Source: JAXLWB01 sp046328715 (GTDB lineage Bacteria > Chloroflexota > Anaerolineae > Caldilineales > Caldilineaceae). Taken from it: DNA of 64,000 nucleotides. A program made the position numbers and the translations under genes. A model generated the notes under the pieces. It was not told the origin of the DNA. It ran no database searches and was given only the letters and a program-made list of their open reading frames with translations. Positions within the stretch are counted from its first letter, which is position 1. Each line of letters opens with the position of its first letter. Shown here piece by piece: positions 50,513 through 60,043 of the stretch. Location of the stretch: NCBI GenBank assembly GCA_046328715.1, contig JAXLWB010000014.1, forward strand, positions 124,001-188,000, read 5' to 3'.

Positions 50513-50699
50513 CACGGCATCACCCAAAACGATCAAAGTAACGCTCGTGAAGGGCATGATCGGCGTCACCAAAACCCATAAGGCCACAGCGGTTGCCTTG
50601 GGGTTGCGCAAGCGCAATCAAACGGTGGAAAAGCCGGACACACCCGAAATTCGTGGCATGATTAACACGATTCGTTACATGGTAGAAGTAACTGAGTAA
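50505..50699 (+). CDS. rpmD: Large ribosomal subunit protein uL30
   Basis: A 64-aa protein of the 50S surface. KTIKVTLVKGMIGVTKTHKA, then TAVALGLRKRNQTVEKPDTP and IRGMINTIRYMVEV match L30. It overlaps rpsE by 8 bp, with AGGAGG inside the rpsE end as ribosome-binding site. A 159-bp spacer to rplO contains a GTAACTAC/GTAGGTAGTTA inverted repeat. Confidence 0.96.
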   Translation: MANTASPKTIKVTLVKGMIGVTKTHKATAVALGLRKRNQTVEKPDTPEIRGMINTIRYMVEVTE

Positions 50700-50858
50700 A
50701 AATAGCAAGTAACTACTCTGACACGGAAAACTTGATCGGTACTTCTCGTACATATGCAATTTTAGGTGCTATACCAAATCAATTGCTCTGTAAAGTGCCA
50801 GCCAAGTTAATGTAGGTAGTTATTGTAGCCAGAAATGTGAAACGATAAGGAAAAGACA

Positions 50859-51338
50859 ATGCAATTACATGACCTGCGTCCCGCAGAGGGTGCAACCAAA
50901 AAGCGCAAGCGAGTGGGTCGTGGTACTGGCTCTGGCAAGGGCAAGACCAGTACCCGAGGCACAAAAGGTCAGCGCGCTCGTAACGGTGTCGGGATTCGCG
51001 CCAACTTTGAAGGCGGTCAGTTGCCTTTGACGAAGCGCCTGCCGAAACTGCGTGGCTTCAACAACAAATTTAAGGTTGAATATTTGCCAGTAAATCTCGA
51101 TACACTGGATCGAGTTTGCGAGGCCAATGCAGAAGTTACACCCGAAGCGCTGGCCGAAGTAGGCGTGCTCAGCAGCAGTAAATCGCCAATTGTCATCTTA
51201 GCACGTGGCGAAATTACGAAACCACTTCATGTCAAGGCTCATCGGGTGAGTGCAGCCGCAAAGCAGCAAATTGAGGCGGCAGGTGGCAGTGTTGAATTGT
51301 TGACTGTTGCAGTGAATCGGCGTAAACCACGTTCATAA
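50859..51338 (+). CDS. rplO: Large ribosomal subunit protein uL15
   Basis: L15 is a late 50S assembly protein. The 159-aa product opens MQLHDLRPAEGATKKRKRVG and contains GTGSGKGKTSTRGTKGQRAR, FEGGQLPLTKRLPKLRGFNN and the C-terminal AKQQIEAAGGSVELL, all diagnostic. AAGGAAAAG precedes ATG 50859. Confidence 0.97.
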   Translation: MQLHDLRPAEGATKKRKRVGRGTGSGKGKTSTRGTKGQRARNGVGIRANFEGGQLPLTKRLPKLRGFNNKFKVEYLPVNLDTLDRVCEANAEVTPEALAEVGVLSSSKSPIVILARGEITKPLHVKAHRVSAAAKQQIEAAGGSVELLTVAVNRRKPRS

Positions 51339-51462
51339 CTTTACGTATCTGTTGCGACTTGCGCATATCACTGGCGTCAAACCCAGTGAGAGGAATAATA
51401 AGTCTAAATGCGTAAGTCCAACAACGGTTTCAATGCTTGCAGTTGGATAAGGAGCAGAGCTC

Positions 51463-52809
51463 ATGATTGAATCTGTACGTAATGCGTTTCGATTGCCAGA
51501 TTTACGCCAAAAGATTCTGATTACGATTGGCATTCTCTTTCTTTATCGTTTTGCAGCCAATATACCGCTGCCAGGCGTGGACCGAAATGCATTGGAAACG
51601 TTGTTTGGAGCTGGAAACAACAGCATTTTGGTGAATCTGCTCAACTTCTTTAGCGGTGGTGGTTTGCGAAGAATGGGCATCATGGCATTGGGTGTCTATC
51701 CTTATGTCACTGCCTCGATTATCATGCAATTGTTACAGCCGATTGTGCCTGCCCTTGAAGAGCTTTCCAAGGAAGGTGAGCAAGGTCGCAATCGCCTCAA
51801 TCAATATACCTACTGGTTGACTGTACCGTTGGCCATCTTGCAGTCTATTGCCCAGGCAACCTTGTTGAGCCGTGGAACTGGTGGTGTGGCTGTACTGCCC
51901 AACTGGGGCTTTACCGGTGAACATCTGCTGCCTTCGCTGACCATTATCGCAGGTATGGGCGCTGGCACGATGTTTGGCGTTTGGTTGGGTCAACTACTGA
52001 CTGAACAAGGTATCGGTAATGGTCTATCATTGATCATTTTTGCTGGTATTCTCGCTTCAGTGCCTTCTCAGATCGGGCAACTTTGGCAGCAACCAGTTCT
52101 GCTGATTGTCTTTATTTTGCTCACAGTTGTGACGATGGCAGTGATCGTTTGGATTCAAGAAGGTCAGCGCCGTATTCCCGTGCAATATGGGAAGCGTGTG
52201 CGCACCATGCGTGGCAATCGTATGATGATGGTCGGTGGACAGAGTACCTATGTTCCACTTCGTGTCAACACAGCAGGCATGATCCCACTCATCTTTGCAC
52301 AGAGTCTCTTGATCTTGCCGAGCACGATTGCTAGCTACTTTGTAGCACGCAGTGGATGGGTAGGTTCTGTAGCCACGTTTATTACACAATGGATCGGGCC
52401 GACGAGTTGGATCTACTGGTTGCTCTACTTCCTGTTTACCGTTGCCTTCACTTACTTCTACACCGATGTGATGTTCCGTCAGCAGAATCTGCCTGAGTCA
52501 CTTCAGAAGCAAGGTGGTTTCATCCCGGGCATTCGCCCTGGTCCACGTACTGAGTCGTACCTGTATGGCGTTGTCTCACGGATTACGCTGGCAGGCGCTC
52601 TCTTCTTGGGCATGGTCGCCGTGTTGCCCTACGTTGTTGGTTCGGTGGTAGATTCGTTTACAGGCGGCGGCAATGTGTTGACTTCTGGCTACGATACATT
52701 GGTGATCAGCAGTACAGGCTTATTGATTGTGGTAGGTGTTGTGTTGGATACGATGAAACAGATCGAAGCGCAATTGATGATGCGCAACTACGAAGGATTC
52801 ATCCGCTAA
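51463..52809 (+). CDS. secY: Protein translocase subunit SecY
   Basis: SecY is the channel of the Sec translocon in the cytoplasmic membrane. The 448-aa protein shows ten hydrophobic helices, with PDLRQKILITIGILFLYR at the start and conserved cytosolic loop GNRMMMVGGQSTYVPLRVNT and NTAGMIPLIFAQSLL (plug and lateral gate region), and FIPGIRPG near helix 9. The preceding 124-bp gap contains CCACTGG-like and TCCAAC/GTTGGA stems. adk starts four bp after the stop. Length is typical. Confidence 0.97.
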   Translation: MIESVRNAFRLPDLRQKILITIGILFLYRFAANIPLPGVDRNALETLFGAGNNSILVNLLNFFSGGGLRRMGIMALGVYPYVTASIIMQLLQPIVPALEELSKEGEQGRNRLNQYTYWLTVPLAILQSIAQATLLSRGTGGVAVLPNWGFTGEHLLPSLTIIAGMGAGTMFGVWLGQLLTEQGIGNGLSLIIFAGILASVPSQIGQLWQQPVLLIVFILLTVVTMAVIVWIQEGQRRIPVQYGKRVRTMRGNRMMMVGGQSTYVPLRVNTAGMIPLIFAQSLLILPSTIASYFVARSGWVGSVATFITQWIGPTSWIYWLLYFLFTVAFTYFYTDVMFRQQNLPESLQKQGGFIPGIRPGPRTESYLYGVVSRITLAGALFLGMVAVLPYVVGSVVDSFTGGGNVLTSGYDTLVISSTGLLIVVGVVLDTMKQIEAQLMMRNYEGFIR

Positions 52810-52813
52810 CCCT

Positions 52814-53485
52814 ATGCCGAATCAATCTCGTACCTTTATTGTTCTTCTTGGTGTGCCTGGTGCAGGGAAGGGGACTCAAGCCAAGATCTTTGAAGAGCTA
52901 CTGCATTTGCCGCAGGTCTCAACCGGCGATATTTTTCGCTATAACCTGAAAAACCAGACCCCCCTGGGTGTGCTGGCAAAAGGTTATATGGATCGCGGTG
53001 AACTGGTTCCTGATGACGTGACCATTCAGATGGTAGAGGACCGGCTACAACGGGAAGATTGTGTCAGTGGGGCAATTCTTGATGGTTTTCCACGCAATCT
53101 GATTCAGGCAAAAGCCTTTGATGGCATTACATCTCCATACGGTGGAGTGAGCCTGGTTCCTTTGATTAATTTGGAAGATGAGGAAGCAGTCAAACGTATC
53201 ACGGGGCGGCGAAGCTGTCGCAATTGCGGTACGGTTTATCATGTGGATTTTAGCCCGCCCAAAGTGGCTGGGGTGTGTGACAAATGTGGCGGAGAGCTGT
53301 ACCAGCGTGACGATGACAAGGTAGAGACAGTACGCAATCGCTTGTATGTCTATTACAAACAGACATCGCCTTTGATTGGCTACTATTTTGCCAAAGAGCT
53401 TCTCTCCGAAGTCGATGGCGCACAACCTATCCAGGTCGTGAGTGAGCAATTGAAAGCAATGGTAGCATCCAAGCTGGGGCGCTAG
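52814..53485 (+). CDS. adk: Adenylate kinase (zinc-containing)
   Basis: Adk interconverts ATP plus AMP and two ADP. The 223-aa long-form enzyme has the P-loop GVPGAGKGTQAKIFEE and the AMP-binding DGFPRNLIQA. The LID domain holds a four-cysteine zinc site (CRNCG then CDKCG), typical of Gram-positive-like and thermophilic enzymes. It follows secY by four bp and precedes map by eight, the common secY-adk-map order. Confidence 0.97.
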   Translation: MPNQSRTFIVLLGVPGAGKGTQAKIFEELLHLPQVSTGDIFRYNLKNQTPLGVLAKGYMDRGELVPDDVTIQMVEDRLQREDCVSGAILDGFPRNLIQAKAFDGITSPYGGVSLVPLINLEDEEAVKRITGRRSCRNCGTVYHVDFSPPKVAGVCDKCGGELYQRDDDKVETVRNRLYVYYKQTSPLIGYYFAKELLSEVDGAQPIQVVSEQLKAMVASKLGR

Positions 53486-53493
53486 GCAAAATT

Positions 53494-54336
<843 letters not shown>

Positions 54337-54420
54337 TGAGTTTGATATACTAGCAAAGTTGCGCGAGAATTACTCGCTCAAAATGCTTTGGAATCGATAG
54401 ATAATCCTACTCGCAAAACT

Positions 54421-54489
54421 ATACCAGCGGTTGTCACGAAATAGGACTTTTCGACTTGAAAAGTTTTACTCGGTGCAGAGTATCAGTAT
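54421..54489 (+). repeat. CGGTTGC/hairpin element, copy G (map-rpmJ)
   Basis: ATAC (54421-54424), CAGCGGTTG, an upper stem ACTTTTC/GAAAAGT within CACGA...TCGGTG, then CAGAG and CAGTAT (54484-54489). The outer ATAC/GTAT pair is kept. Confidence 0.7.
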
Positions 54490-54522
54490 AAGACGAAGGT
54501 TTTAACGATAAAGGTGGTAACT

Positions 54523-54636
54523 ATGAAAGTCCGACCGTCTGTAAAAAAGATCTGCGAAAAATGCAAAATGGTTCGCCGCAAGGGAACCCTGTATGTCATT
54601 TGCAGTAATCCAAAGCACAAACAGCGCCAGGGCTAA
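54523..54636 (+). CDS. rpmJ: Large ribosomal subunit protein bL36 (zinc form)
   Basis: L36 is a small 50S protein stabilising 23S domain packing. The 37-aa product MKVRPSVKKICEKCKMVRRK continues with a second Cys and a His (CSNPKH), giving the C-x2-C-x12-C-x4-H zinc site intact. AAAGGTGG precedes ATG 54523. infA normally lies just upstream but is absent; the 186-bp gap to map is too short for it. The stop codon abuts repeat copy H. Confidence 0.95.
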   Translation: MKVRPSVKKICEKCKMVRRKGTLYVICSNPKHKQRQG

Positions 54637-54681
54637 ATTGCAGTCGCAATGAAAGGCGTAGCTTTTCATTCAGAACTGATA
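54636..54681 (+). repeat. CGGTTGC/hairpin element, copy H (rpmJ-rpsM)
   Basis: AATTGCAGTCGC, then the stem AATGAAAGGC/GCTTTTCATT (one wobble) with loop GTA, followed by CAGAAC. The remaining 257-bp rpmJ-rpsM spacer holds two further short palindromes (TTTTGC/GCAAAA and TTGGTT/AACCAA). Confidence 0.7.
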
Positions 54682-54893
54682 TGAAATGTCCGGCTGTTGA
54701 AGCTAGGATAGAAGTAAAACTTCAGTGGATTTGGAACAAACTTTTGCATGGCAAAAGCTAGTTTTTCAGATAGAGCAGAGGAAATGCATTTGTTGGTTCA
54801 ACCAAGCCGACCCTTACCAGGGTGTAGTTGACCAAAATTGTCAAAGATAAGTGCAAGTCCTAAGAGCAATGTGTAAGAACAAGGAGTAGTCTC

Positions 54894-55274
54894 ATGGCTC
54901 GTATTGCTGGCGTCGACATTCCTCGTGAGAAGCGTGTGGTGATCTCGCTAACCTATTTGTATGGGATTGGGCGAACCCTGAGCGAAAAAATTCTAGAGGC
55001 AACCAGTATTGACCCTTCAATCCGCGTAAAAGATCTGGATGAAGCCCAGGTGACCAAGTTGCGTGAGTACATCGACCGCAATTTTGTTGTCGAAGGCGAT
55101 CTGCGCCGCGAAGTGAATATGAACATCAAGCGCCTGATCGAAATCGGGAGCTATCGAGGTCTGCGTCACCGCCGCAACTTGCCAGTACGCGGTCAACGCA
55201 CGCGCACCAATGCACGAACACGGCGAGGTGTACGCAAGACAGTCGCCGGTAAGAAGAAGGCAACTAAGAAGTAA
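54894..55274 (+). CDS. rpsM: Small ribosomal subunit protein uS13
   Basis: S13 contacts S19 and the P-site tRNA at the 30S head. The 126-aa product has MARIAGVDIPREKRVVISLT, the RIREEID-like helix region and the C-terminal GLRHRRNLPVRGQRTRTNAR, the S13 signature. Start of the alpha-type group; rpsK follows by nine bp. Confidence 0.97.
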   Translation: MARIAGVDIPREKRVVISLTYLYGIGRTLSEKILEATSIDPSIRVKDLDEAQVTKLREYIDRNFVVEGDLRREVNMNIKRLIEIGSYRGLRHRRNLPVRGQRTRTNARTRRGVRKTVAGKKKATKK

Positions 55275-55283
55275 GGAGGCATC

Positions 55284-55694
55284 ATGGCTCGACCACAGCC
55301 AACACGCAGACGCGATCGTCGCAGTGTACGACGTGAGAAAAAGAACGTACCTGTTGGTCAGGTTCATATTCATGCGTCATTTAACAATACCATTGTTACC
55401 ATCACTGACCCACAGGGCAACACGTTGTGTTGGGCCAGTAGTGGAAGCAGCGGCTTCAAGGGAAGCCGCAAATCGACGCCATTTGCAGGTCAGCTTGCAG
55501 CGCAGAGTGCGGCAAGCACGGCACGCAATGATTTTAACATGCGCGAAGTCGAAGTGTTTGTCAAAGGTCCCGGCCCTGGTCGCGAGAGCTCCATTCGCTC
55601 TGTGCAGGGTGCTGGATTGATCGTGAAATCAATTGTTGATATTACGCCACTTCCACACAATGGCTGTCGCTCACCGAAAAAGCGCCGTGTCTAA
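55284..55694 (+). CDS. rpsK: Small ribosomal subunit protein uS11
   Basis: S11 lies on the 30S platform near the mRNA exit. The 136-aa product has GQVHIHASFNNTIVTITDPQ, then GFKGSRKSTPFAGQLAAQSA and the C-terminal DITPLPHNGCRSPKKRRV, all diagnostic. AAGGAGG precedes ATG 55284. Confidence 0.98.
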   Translation: MARPQPTRRRDRRSVRREKKNVPVGQVHIHASFNNTIVTITDPQGNTLCWASSGSSGFKGSRKSTPFAGQLAAQSAASTARNDFNMREVEVFVKGPGPGRESSIRSVQGAGLIVKSIVDITPLPHNGCRSPKKRRV

Positions 55695-55723
55695 ACGCAC
55701 TTAGGTATTCGTTCGGAGGAATA

Positions 55724-56365
55724 ATGGCAAGATATAGTGATGCGGTGTGTAAGTTATGCCGCAGAGAAGGCATTAAGCTCTTTCTAAAGGGAGAGCGTTG
55801 CCTTAGCCCAAAATGTGCAGTGGAGCGCCGCAAGGGCCTTCCCCCTGGGATGGACCCCAAGAAATTAGCTGCTCGCCGCAAAATGTCAGATTTTGGGATG
55901 CAATTACGCGAGAAGCAAAAGGCTCGCCGTATTTACGGTGTGATGGAACGACAATTCCGCCGCTATTTTGCGGAAGCAAGCCGTCGGAAGGGTATGACAG
56001 GCGTTACGCTGCTAACTACGCTGGAGCGCCGACTTGACAATGTGGTCTATCGACTTGGCTTTGCCGATAGTCGTGCCCAGGCTCGACAGTTGGTTTTACA
56101 TGGCCACTTCGAGATCAACGGCAACAAGACCAATATTCCATCCTTCCTGGTCAATGCAGGGGATGTGGTTTCCGTGAGAACATCAAGTAAGGAATCCACC
56201 TATTTTAAGGATCGCTTGCAATTGCAACAGCGAGGGAACACGCCGACTTGGTTGAATCTCAATGTAAATGCAATGAATGGCTCCGTCGTCAGTGAACCCA
56301 CTCGCGAGGATGTGACTGGTGTGGATCTGAACGAGCAATTAATCGTTGAATTTTACAGCCGCTAG
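55724..56365 (+). CDS. rpsD: Small ribosomal subunit protein uS4
   Basis: S4 nucleates 30S assembly and, in many bacteria, represses the alpha operon. The 213-aa product begins MARYSDAVCKLCRREGIKLF with a CxxC and later a second Cys pair (RCLSPKC), suggesting the zinc form of S4. The S4 domain follows (RLDNVVYRLGFADSRAQARQ, then LVLHGHFEINGNKTNIPSFL). Ribosome-binding site CGGAGGAA before ATG 55724. The 168-bp gap to rpoA holds no clear promoter. Confidence 0.97.
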   Translation: MARYSDAVCKLCRREGIKLFLKGERCLSPKCAVERRKGLPPGMDPKKLAARRKMSDFGMQLREKQKARRIYGVMERQFRRYFAEASRRKGMTGVTLLTTLERRLDNVVYRLGFADSRAQARQLVLHGHFEINGNKTNIPSFLVNAGDVVSVRTSSKESTYFKDRLQLQQRGNTPTWLNLNVNAMNGSVVSEPTREDVTGVDLNEQLIVEFYSR

Positions 56366-56533
56366 TCTGTTCCGGCGTGAATCCTAAGTGATTGGCGCTG
56401 GTACAGCGGTGGTTTGACCTTCCCGATAGTATCTATAGCCAATGAAAATTATACTCCGTCCAGCAGCTACATGGATGTAAGCTCGGAGACGAGCAAATGA
56501 GGTTGTTAGTACGGTATATAGGAGGGTCGTCAG

Positions 56534-57535
56534 TTGCTAAACATGGTATTGCCCAAGATTGAAGTTGCGAATTCATCGCAGAATTACGGGCATTTTATAA
56601 TAAGTCCGTTGGAGAGTGGGTATGGCATTACGTTAGGAAATGCTTTACGCCGTGTACTACTCTCTAGCTTGCCGGGAGCAGCTATTACATCGATCCGAAT
56701 GAGTGGGATTCATCACGAATTCTCAGCAATTCCACACGTTCGTGAAGACACAACCCGGTTAATTTTAAACATCAAGCAGATTCGACTGCGCTGCCGCAGT
56801 GAGGATCCAGTACGGATCCACGTTGAAGTCACTTCGGAAGGTCCTGTGACGGCTGGTGATATCAACTGCCCGCCGGAAGTCGAAATTGTGAACCCCGACC
56901 AATATTTGCTAACCGCCGATTCCGATGAAGTGGATCTGGACATCGAGATGGTGGTGGGTGTTGGACGCGGATACAGTCCGGCTGAAGAGCGTCAGCGGCT
57001 TTCGCTCGGTGAAATTCCCGTCGATGCTATCTATGGACCGGTCAAGAAGGCCGCCTATCGTGTCGAGCGCACTCGTATCGGTCAACAAACGGACTTTGAC
57101 AAATTGAATGTCGAAATCTGGACCGACGGAACGATGTCGCCTGATGATGCGCTGCGCAAGGCGGCAAATTTGCTGGTGCAGCATTTGAATTTACTAGCCG
57201 GCAGTGAGGCAGTAAAGGTGGAAGTTCCGGATGAGGAAGTTCCAGGCATCCCCCAACGCATCTATGATGCTCCAATCGAAGAGTTGGAGCTTACCGTGCG
57301 CGCTTATAACTGCTTGAAGCGTGCCGGTATTACCAAGGTTGGTGAAATCCTCAAGCGTATGGAAAAAGGCGTCGATGAGATGTTGGCCATCCGCAACTTT
57401 GGTAAGAAGTCGTTGGATGAGTTGGTCGTGAAGTTACGTGAGAAGGGCTCAATGAATGTTCAGGGCGTCGACTTGAGCGCCTTTAGCCCAGAAAATTACA
57501 AGATCACCAGTCTGGATGATGGTGAGGGTGATTAA
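56534..57535 (+). CDS. rpoA: DNA-directed RNA polymerase subunit alpha
   Basis: The alpha subunit dimerises to seed RNA polymerase assembly and binds activators and UP elements with its C-terminal domain. The 333-aa product has the N-terminal GYGITLGNALRRVLLSSLPG and the C-terminal domain VGEILKRMEKGVDEMLAIRN, then FGKKSLDELVVKLREKG. It likely starts at TTG 56534, which lies eight bases after GGAGG; the ATG three codons on is too far from that site. It follows rpsD, in normal alpha order, with rplQ next. Confidence 0.97.
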   Translation: MLNMVLPKIEVANSSQNYGHFIISPLESGYGITLGNALRRVLLSSLPGAAITSIRMSGIHHEFSAIPHVREDTTRLILNIKQIRLRCRSEDPVRIHVEVTSEGPVTAGDINCPPEVEIVNPDQYLLTADSDEVDLDIEMVVGVGRGYSPAEERQRLSLGEIPVDAIYGPVKKAAYRVERTRIGQQTDFDKLNVEIWTDGTMSPDDALRKAANLLVQHLNLLAGSEAVKVEVPDEEVPGIPQRIYDAPIEELELTVRAYNCLKRAGITKVGEILKRMEKGVDEMLAIRNFGKKSLDELVVKLREKGSMNVQGVDLSAFSPENYKITSLDDGEGD

Positions 57536-57600
57536 GCTTGCAATTGCAATGAGAAACGGGTACAAAATCCGTTTCTCATGCTTAGCATAAAGCATGAGAG
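57535..57600 (+). repeat. CGGTTGC/hairpin element, copy I (rpoA-rplQ, first)
   Basis: TTGCAATTGC, then a perfect 11-bp stem ATGAGAAACGG/CCGTTTCTCAT (57549-57559 and 57569-57579). A second hairpin CATGCTT/AAGCATG follows. The 3' block CAGAGC is not recognisable. Confidence 0.65.
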
Positions 57601-57603
57601 TTT

Positions 57604-57683
57604 TAGCTGCGGTTGCAATGAAAAGCGGAGTTTCTTTTAAGCTACTTTCGAGTAGCACCCCGCTATTCATTCAGAGCAGCATA
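57604..57683 (+). repeat. CGGTTGC/hairpin element, copy J (upstream of rplQ)
   Basis: AGCTGCGGTTGC, stem AATGAA.AGCGG/CCGCT.TTCATT with one A-A mismatch, an inner GCTACT/AGTAGC hairpin, CAGAG and CAGC (57677-57680). The outer stem GCTG/CAGC replaces ATACT/AGTAT. Confidence 0.8.
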
Positions 57684-57701
57684 TGAAGAGGAGCTAGAGT
57701 T

Positions 57702-58085
57702 ATGCGCCATCGAGTTGCTGGTTATCAGCTAGATCGAGACGCTGCCCATCGCAAGGCGCTGTTTCGTAACCTGGTACGTGAGCTGTACATTCATGAACGA
57801 ATTACCACAACCGAAGCCAAGGCACGTGCCATCCGCGGTGAAGCTGAAAAGCTGATCAGCAAGGCCAAGCGCAGTGCTGCTGATGGTGGCAATCGTGTCC
57901 ATGCTCAGCGTCAGGTTGTTTCCTTCCTGAATGACAAGACAGTTGCCAAAAAGGTCTTTGATGTCTTTGCACCTCGGTATGCCAGCCGCAACGGCGGGTA
58001 TACACGGATGATAAAGGTGGGACGTCGCTTGGGCGATGCAGCACAAATGGTTGTCTTGGAGTTGGTCGATTCTCCAGAAGCGTAG
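57702..58085 (+). CDS. rplQ: Large ribosomal subunit protein bL17
   Basis: L17 borders the tunnel exit. The 127-aa protein starts MRHRVAGYQLDRDAAHRKAL, has FRNLVRELYIHERITTTEAK and NGGYTRMIKVGRRLGDAAQM, then VVLELVDS, the L17 signature. Ribosome-binding site GAGGAG precedes ATG 57702. Confidence 0.97.
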   Translation: MRHRVAGYQLDRDAAHRKALFRNLVRELYIHERITTTEAKARAIRGEAEKLISKAKRSAADGGNRVHAQRQVVSFLNDKTVAKKVFDVFAPRYASRNGGYTRMIKVGRRLGDAAQMVVLELVDSPEA

Positions 58086-58107
58086 AGATTACTTTTTAGA
58101 AGTTGCT

Positions 58108-58158
58108 ATGCTGCGGTTGCAATGAGAAGAAAAACTCTGCTTCTCATTCAGAACACAC
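58108..58158 (+). repeat. CGGTTGC/hairpin element, copy K (rplQ-truA)
   Basis: GCTGCGGTTGC, the 9-bp stem AATGAGAAG/CTTCTCATT (58121-58129 and 58140-58148), then CAGAAC. It spans the first in-frame ATG of the truA reading frame, so truA probably starts later. Confidence 0.8.
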
Positions 58159-58177
58159 TTTACCAGACAGGACAATC

Positions 58178-59005
58178 GTGGAGTTGTCGAAATTTCGCCT
58201 TGTCGCTGCACTTGTTGCTTATGATGGGACTGACTATTTTGGTTTTCAGTACCAGGCCAACAAGAAAAGCATCCAAGGCGAGTTGGAAAATGCACTTTCA
58301 AAATTTTGTAGCTATTCAGGACGTGTGGTTGGCGCAGGACGTACGGATAGTGGAGTCCACGCTCGAGGACAGGTAATCGCTGTCAAGGTAGAATGGAAAC
58401 ATGAGTTACAGGCGCTTCTACGGGCTTGGAATGTAAATCTGCCACCTTCGATCGTAATCTGTGCAATCTGTGACGTTGGTGAAGGCTTTCATCCTCGTTT
58501 CAGCGCACTCTCTCGGACGTACTGCTACTATGTGACAAATAATTTAGATTTGTCACTGCGGGATTTACAACGTTCGCCTTTAACGGATCGGACAAGCCTG
58601 TATGTAAATTTGCCTCTTGATATAGAGGCGATGAACCAGGCAGCGCATACGTTGATTGGTATTCACGACTTTGCAGCATTTGGACAACCTACTCAAGGTG
58701 AAACTACGCTTCGTGAACTGTTAGTGGCCGAATGGCGTGTGCAAGAGCCAACCGCTCCTGAGTTGAAATGGTCAAGAATCCAGCGTCCGGTATTTACGAT
58801 CACGGCAAATGGCTTCTTGCGACACATGGTTCGTAATATTGTTGGAACGTTGCTTTTGGTAGGTAGCCATCGAATTGAAGCGGACGCCATTCAGAAGATT
58901 TTACTTTCGAAGGATCGTTCCGCATCAGGCGCACCGGTTCCACCCTACGGACTTGTATTAGAAAAGGTTCAATATCCGCCAGAGTTTGGCGTTGATTTTT
59001 TGTAA
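58178..59005 (+). CDS. truA: tRNA pseudouridine(38-40) synthase
   Basis: TruA makes pseudouridine at positions 38-40 of the tRNA anticodon arm. The 275-aa product has VAYDGTDYFGFQYQANKKSI, the catalytic Asp in GAGRTDSGVHARGQV, and the C-terminal HMVRNIVGTLLLVG and GLVLEKVQYP, all typical. I choose GTG 58178 with AGGA upstream; the frame opens 25 codons earlier at an ATG within repeat copy K, with no ribosome-binding site. Its place between rplQ and rplM is the common bacterial order. Confidence 0.94.
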   Translation: MELSKFRLVAALVAYDGTDYFGFQYQANKKSIQGELENALSKFCSYSGRVVGAGRTDSGVHARGQVIAVKVEWKHELQALLRAWNVNLPPSIVICAICDVGEGFHPRFSALSRTYCYYVTNNLDLSLRDLQRSPLTDRTSLYVNLPLDIEAMNQAAHTLIGIHDFAAFGQPTQGETTLRELLVAEWRVQEPTAPELKWSRIQRPVFTITANGFLRHMVRNIVGTLLLVGSHRIEADAIQKILLSKDRSASGAPVPPYGLVLEKVQYPPEFGVDFL

Positions 59006-59083
59006 ATTGCGGTTGCAATGAAGAGCATCGAGCTCAAGACTTTGAGGAGACGAGGGTGCGGCTTTTCATTCAGAGCTTAGTAT
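59004..59083 (+). repeat. CGGTTGC/hairpin element, copy L (truA-rplM)
   Basis: AATTGCGGTTGC, the stem AATGAAGAGC/GCTTTTCATT (59017-59026 and 59061-59070, one wobble), CAGAGC (59071-59076) and TTAGTATAAA. The outer stem is weak here. Confidence 0.75.
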
Positions 59084-59103
59084 AAAGTTGGGGAGATGTG
59101 AAC

Positions 59104-59547
59104 GTGAAAACAACACAAAACCTAAGCGCAGAAGAAGCCACTGCCAGCCGAGAATGGTGGGTGGTGGACGCAACTGGTCAAACGTTGGGACGTTTGGCGA
59201 CACAGATTGCTACCGTGCTGCGCGGCAAACACAAGGCGACCTTTAGTCCCCACGTGGATGGTGGTGATTTTGTCGTGGTTACCAATTGCGAACGGGTCGT
59301 AGTAACCGGTAGTAAACTGGATACAGTTCGCTATTATCGTCACTCGCTGCATCCAGGTGGACTCAAGAGCCGTTCGATGCGCGAGCAACTGCAAAAGTTC
59401 CCGGATCGTGTGATCTTTGAAGCTGTCAAGGGAATGATGCCAAAGACTCGTTTGGGCAATGCTCAAATGCGCAAGCTACGCATTTACGCAGGTGCAGAAC
59501 ATCCCCATGTGGCACAACAACCGAAAGTTTTGGAGTTGGGAGAGTAA
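59104..59547 (+). CDS. rplM: Large ribosomal subunit protein uL13
   Basis: L13 is an early 50S assembly protein. The 147-aa product has REWWVVDATGQTLGRLATQI, RGKHKATFSPHVDGGDFVVV, then GGLKSRSMREQLQKFPDRVI and AVKGMMPKTRLGNAQMRKL, the family signature. Two GTG starts are possible; 59104 is eight bases after GGGGAG and preferred over 59098. rpsI starts three bp after the stop, the universal rplM-rpsI pair. Confidence 0.95.
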   Translation: MKTTQNLSAEEATASREWWVVDATGQTLGRLATQIATVLRGKHKATFSPHVDGGDFVVVTNCERVVVTGSKLDTVRYYRHSLHPGGLKSRSMREQLQKFPDRVIFEAVKGMMPKTRLGNAQMRKLRIYAGAEHPHVAQQPKVLELGE

Positions 59548-59550
59548 ACA

Positions 59551-59940
59551 ATGGCTGAATATGTAGAGGCGGTAGGTCGCCGCAAGACAGCAAGTGCTCG
59601 TGTTCGCCTGTATCCTGGCACCGGTGAAATTGTCGTGAATGACAAGCCCATGGCCCAGTATTTCGGGCGTGACCTGGATCGTATGGCGCTGATGCTGCCA
59701 TTGAATTTGGTTGGTGTCGCAGCCACATACAACATTAGCGTTCATGTCGCTGGTGGTGGAGAAAATGGCCAGGCCGTAGCTGTTCAACTTGGCATTGCCC
59801 GTGCGTTGAGCAGCATTGACACCAATTTCCGCCACCCCTTAAAGGCGGCAGGGCTTTTAACACGCGATGCACGTGCCAAAGAGCGCAAGAAGCCAGGCCT
59901 CAAGCGCGCACGTAAGGCACCGCAGTACACCAAGCGCTAA
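59551..59940 (+). CDS. rpsI: Small ribosomal subunit protein uS9
   Basis: S9 reaches the P-site tRNA with its C-terminal tail. The 129-aa product has VEAVGRRKTASARVRLYPGT, GGENGQAVAVQLGIARALSS, and the C-terminal LTRDARAKERKKPGLKRARK, then APQYTKR, ending in the conserved Lys-Arg. A hairpin with T-rich tail follows, closing the cluster. Confidence 0.97.
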   Translation: MAEYVEAVGRRKTASARVRLYPGTGEIVVNDKPMAQYFGRDLDRMALMLPLNLVGVAATYNISVHVAGGGENGQAVAVQLGIARALSSIDTNFRHPLKAAGLLTRDARAKERKKPGLKRARKAPQYTKR

Positions 59941-59989
59941 ACGTTGTATCTGTAGCGTTTGTCGTGTGGAAAAATCTTTGAAGTCTATG

Positions 59990-60023
59990 GATACGGGCAC
60001 CTTTGTGTGTCCGTATCTTTGTT
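59990..60023 (+). terminator. Terminator at the end of the ribosomal cluster
   Basis: GATACGG (59990-59996) pairs with CCGTATC (60011-60017), extended by CAC/GTG, followed by TTTGTTT. It lies 49 bp after the rpsI stop. Confidence 0.7.
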
Positions 60024-60043
60024 TCCTGTAAATTCCTACCATC

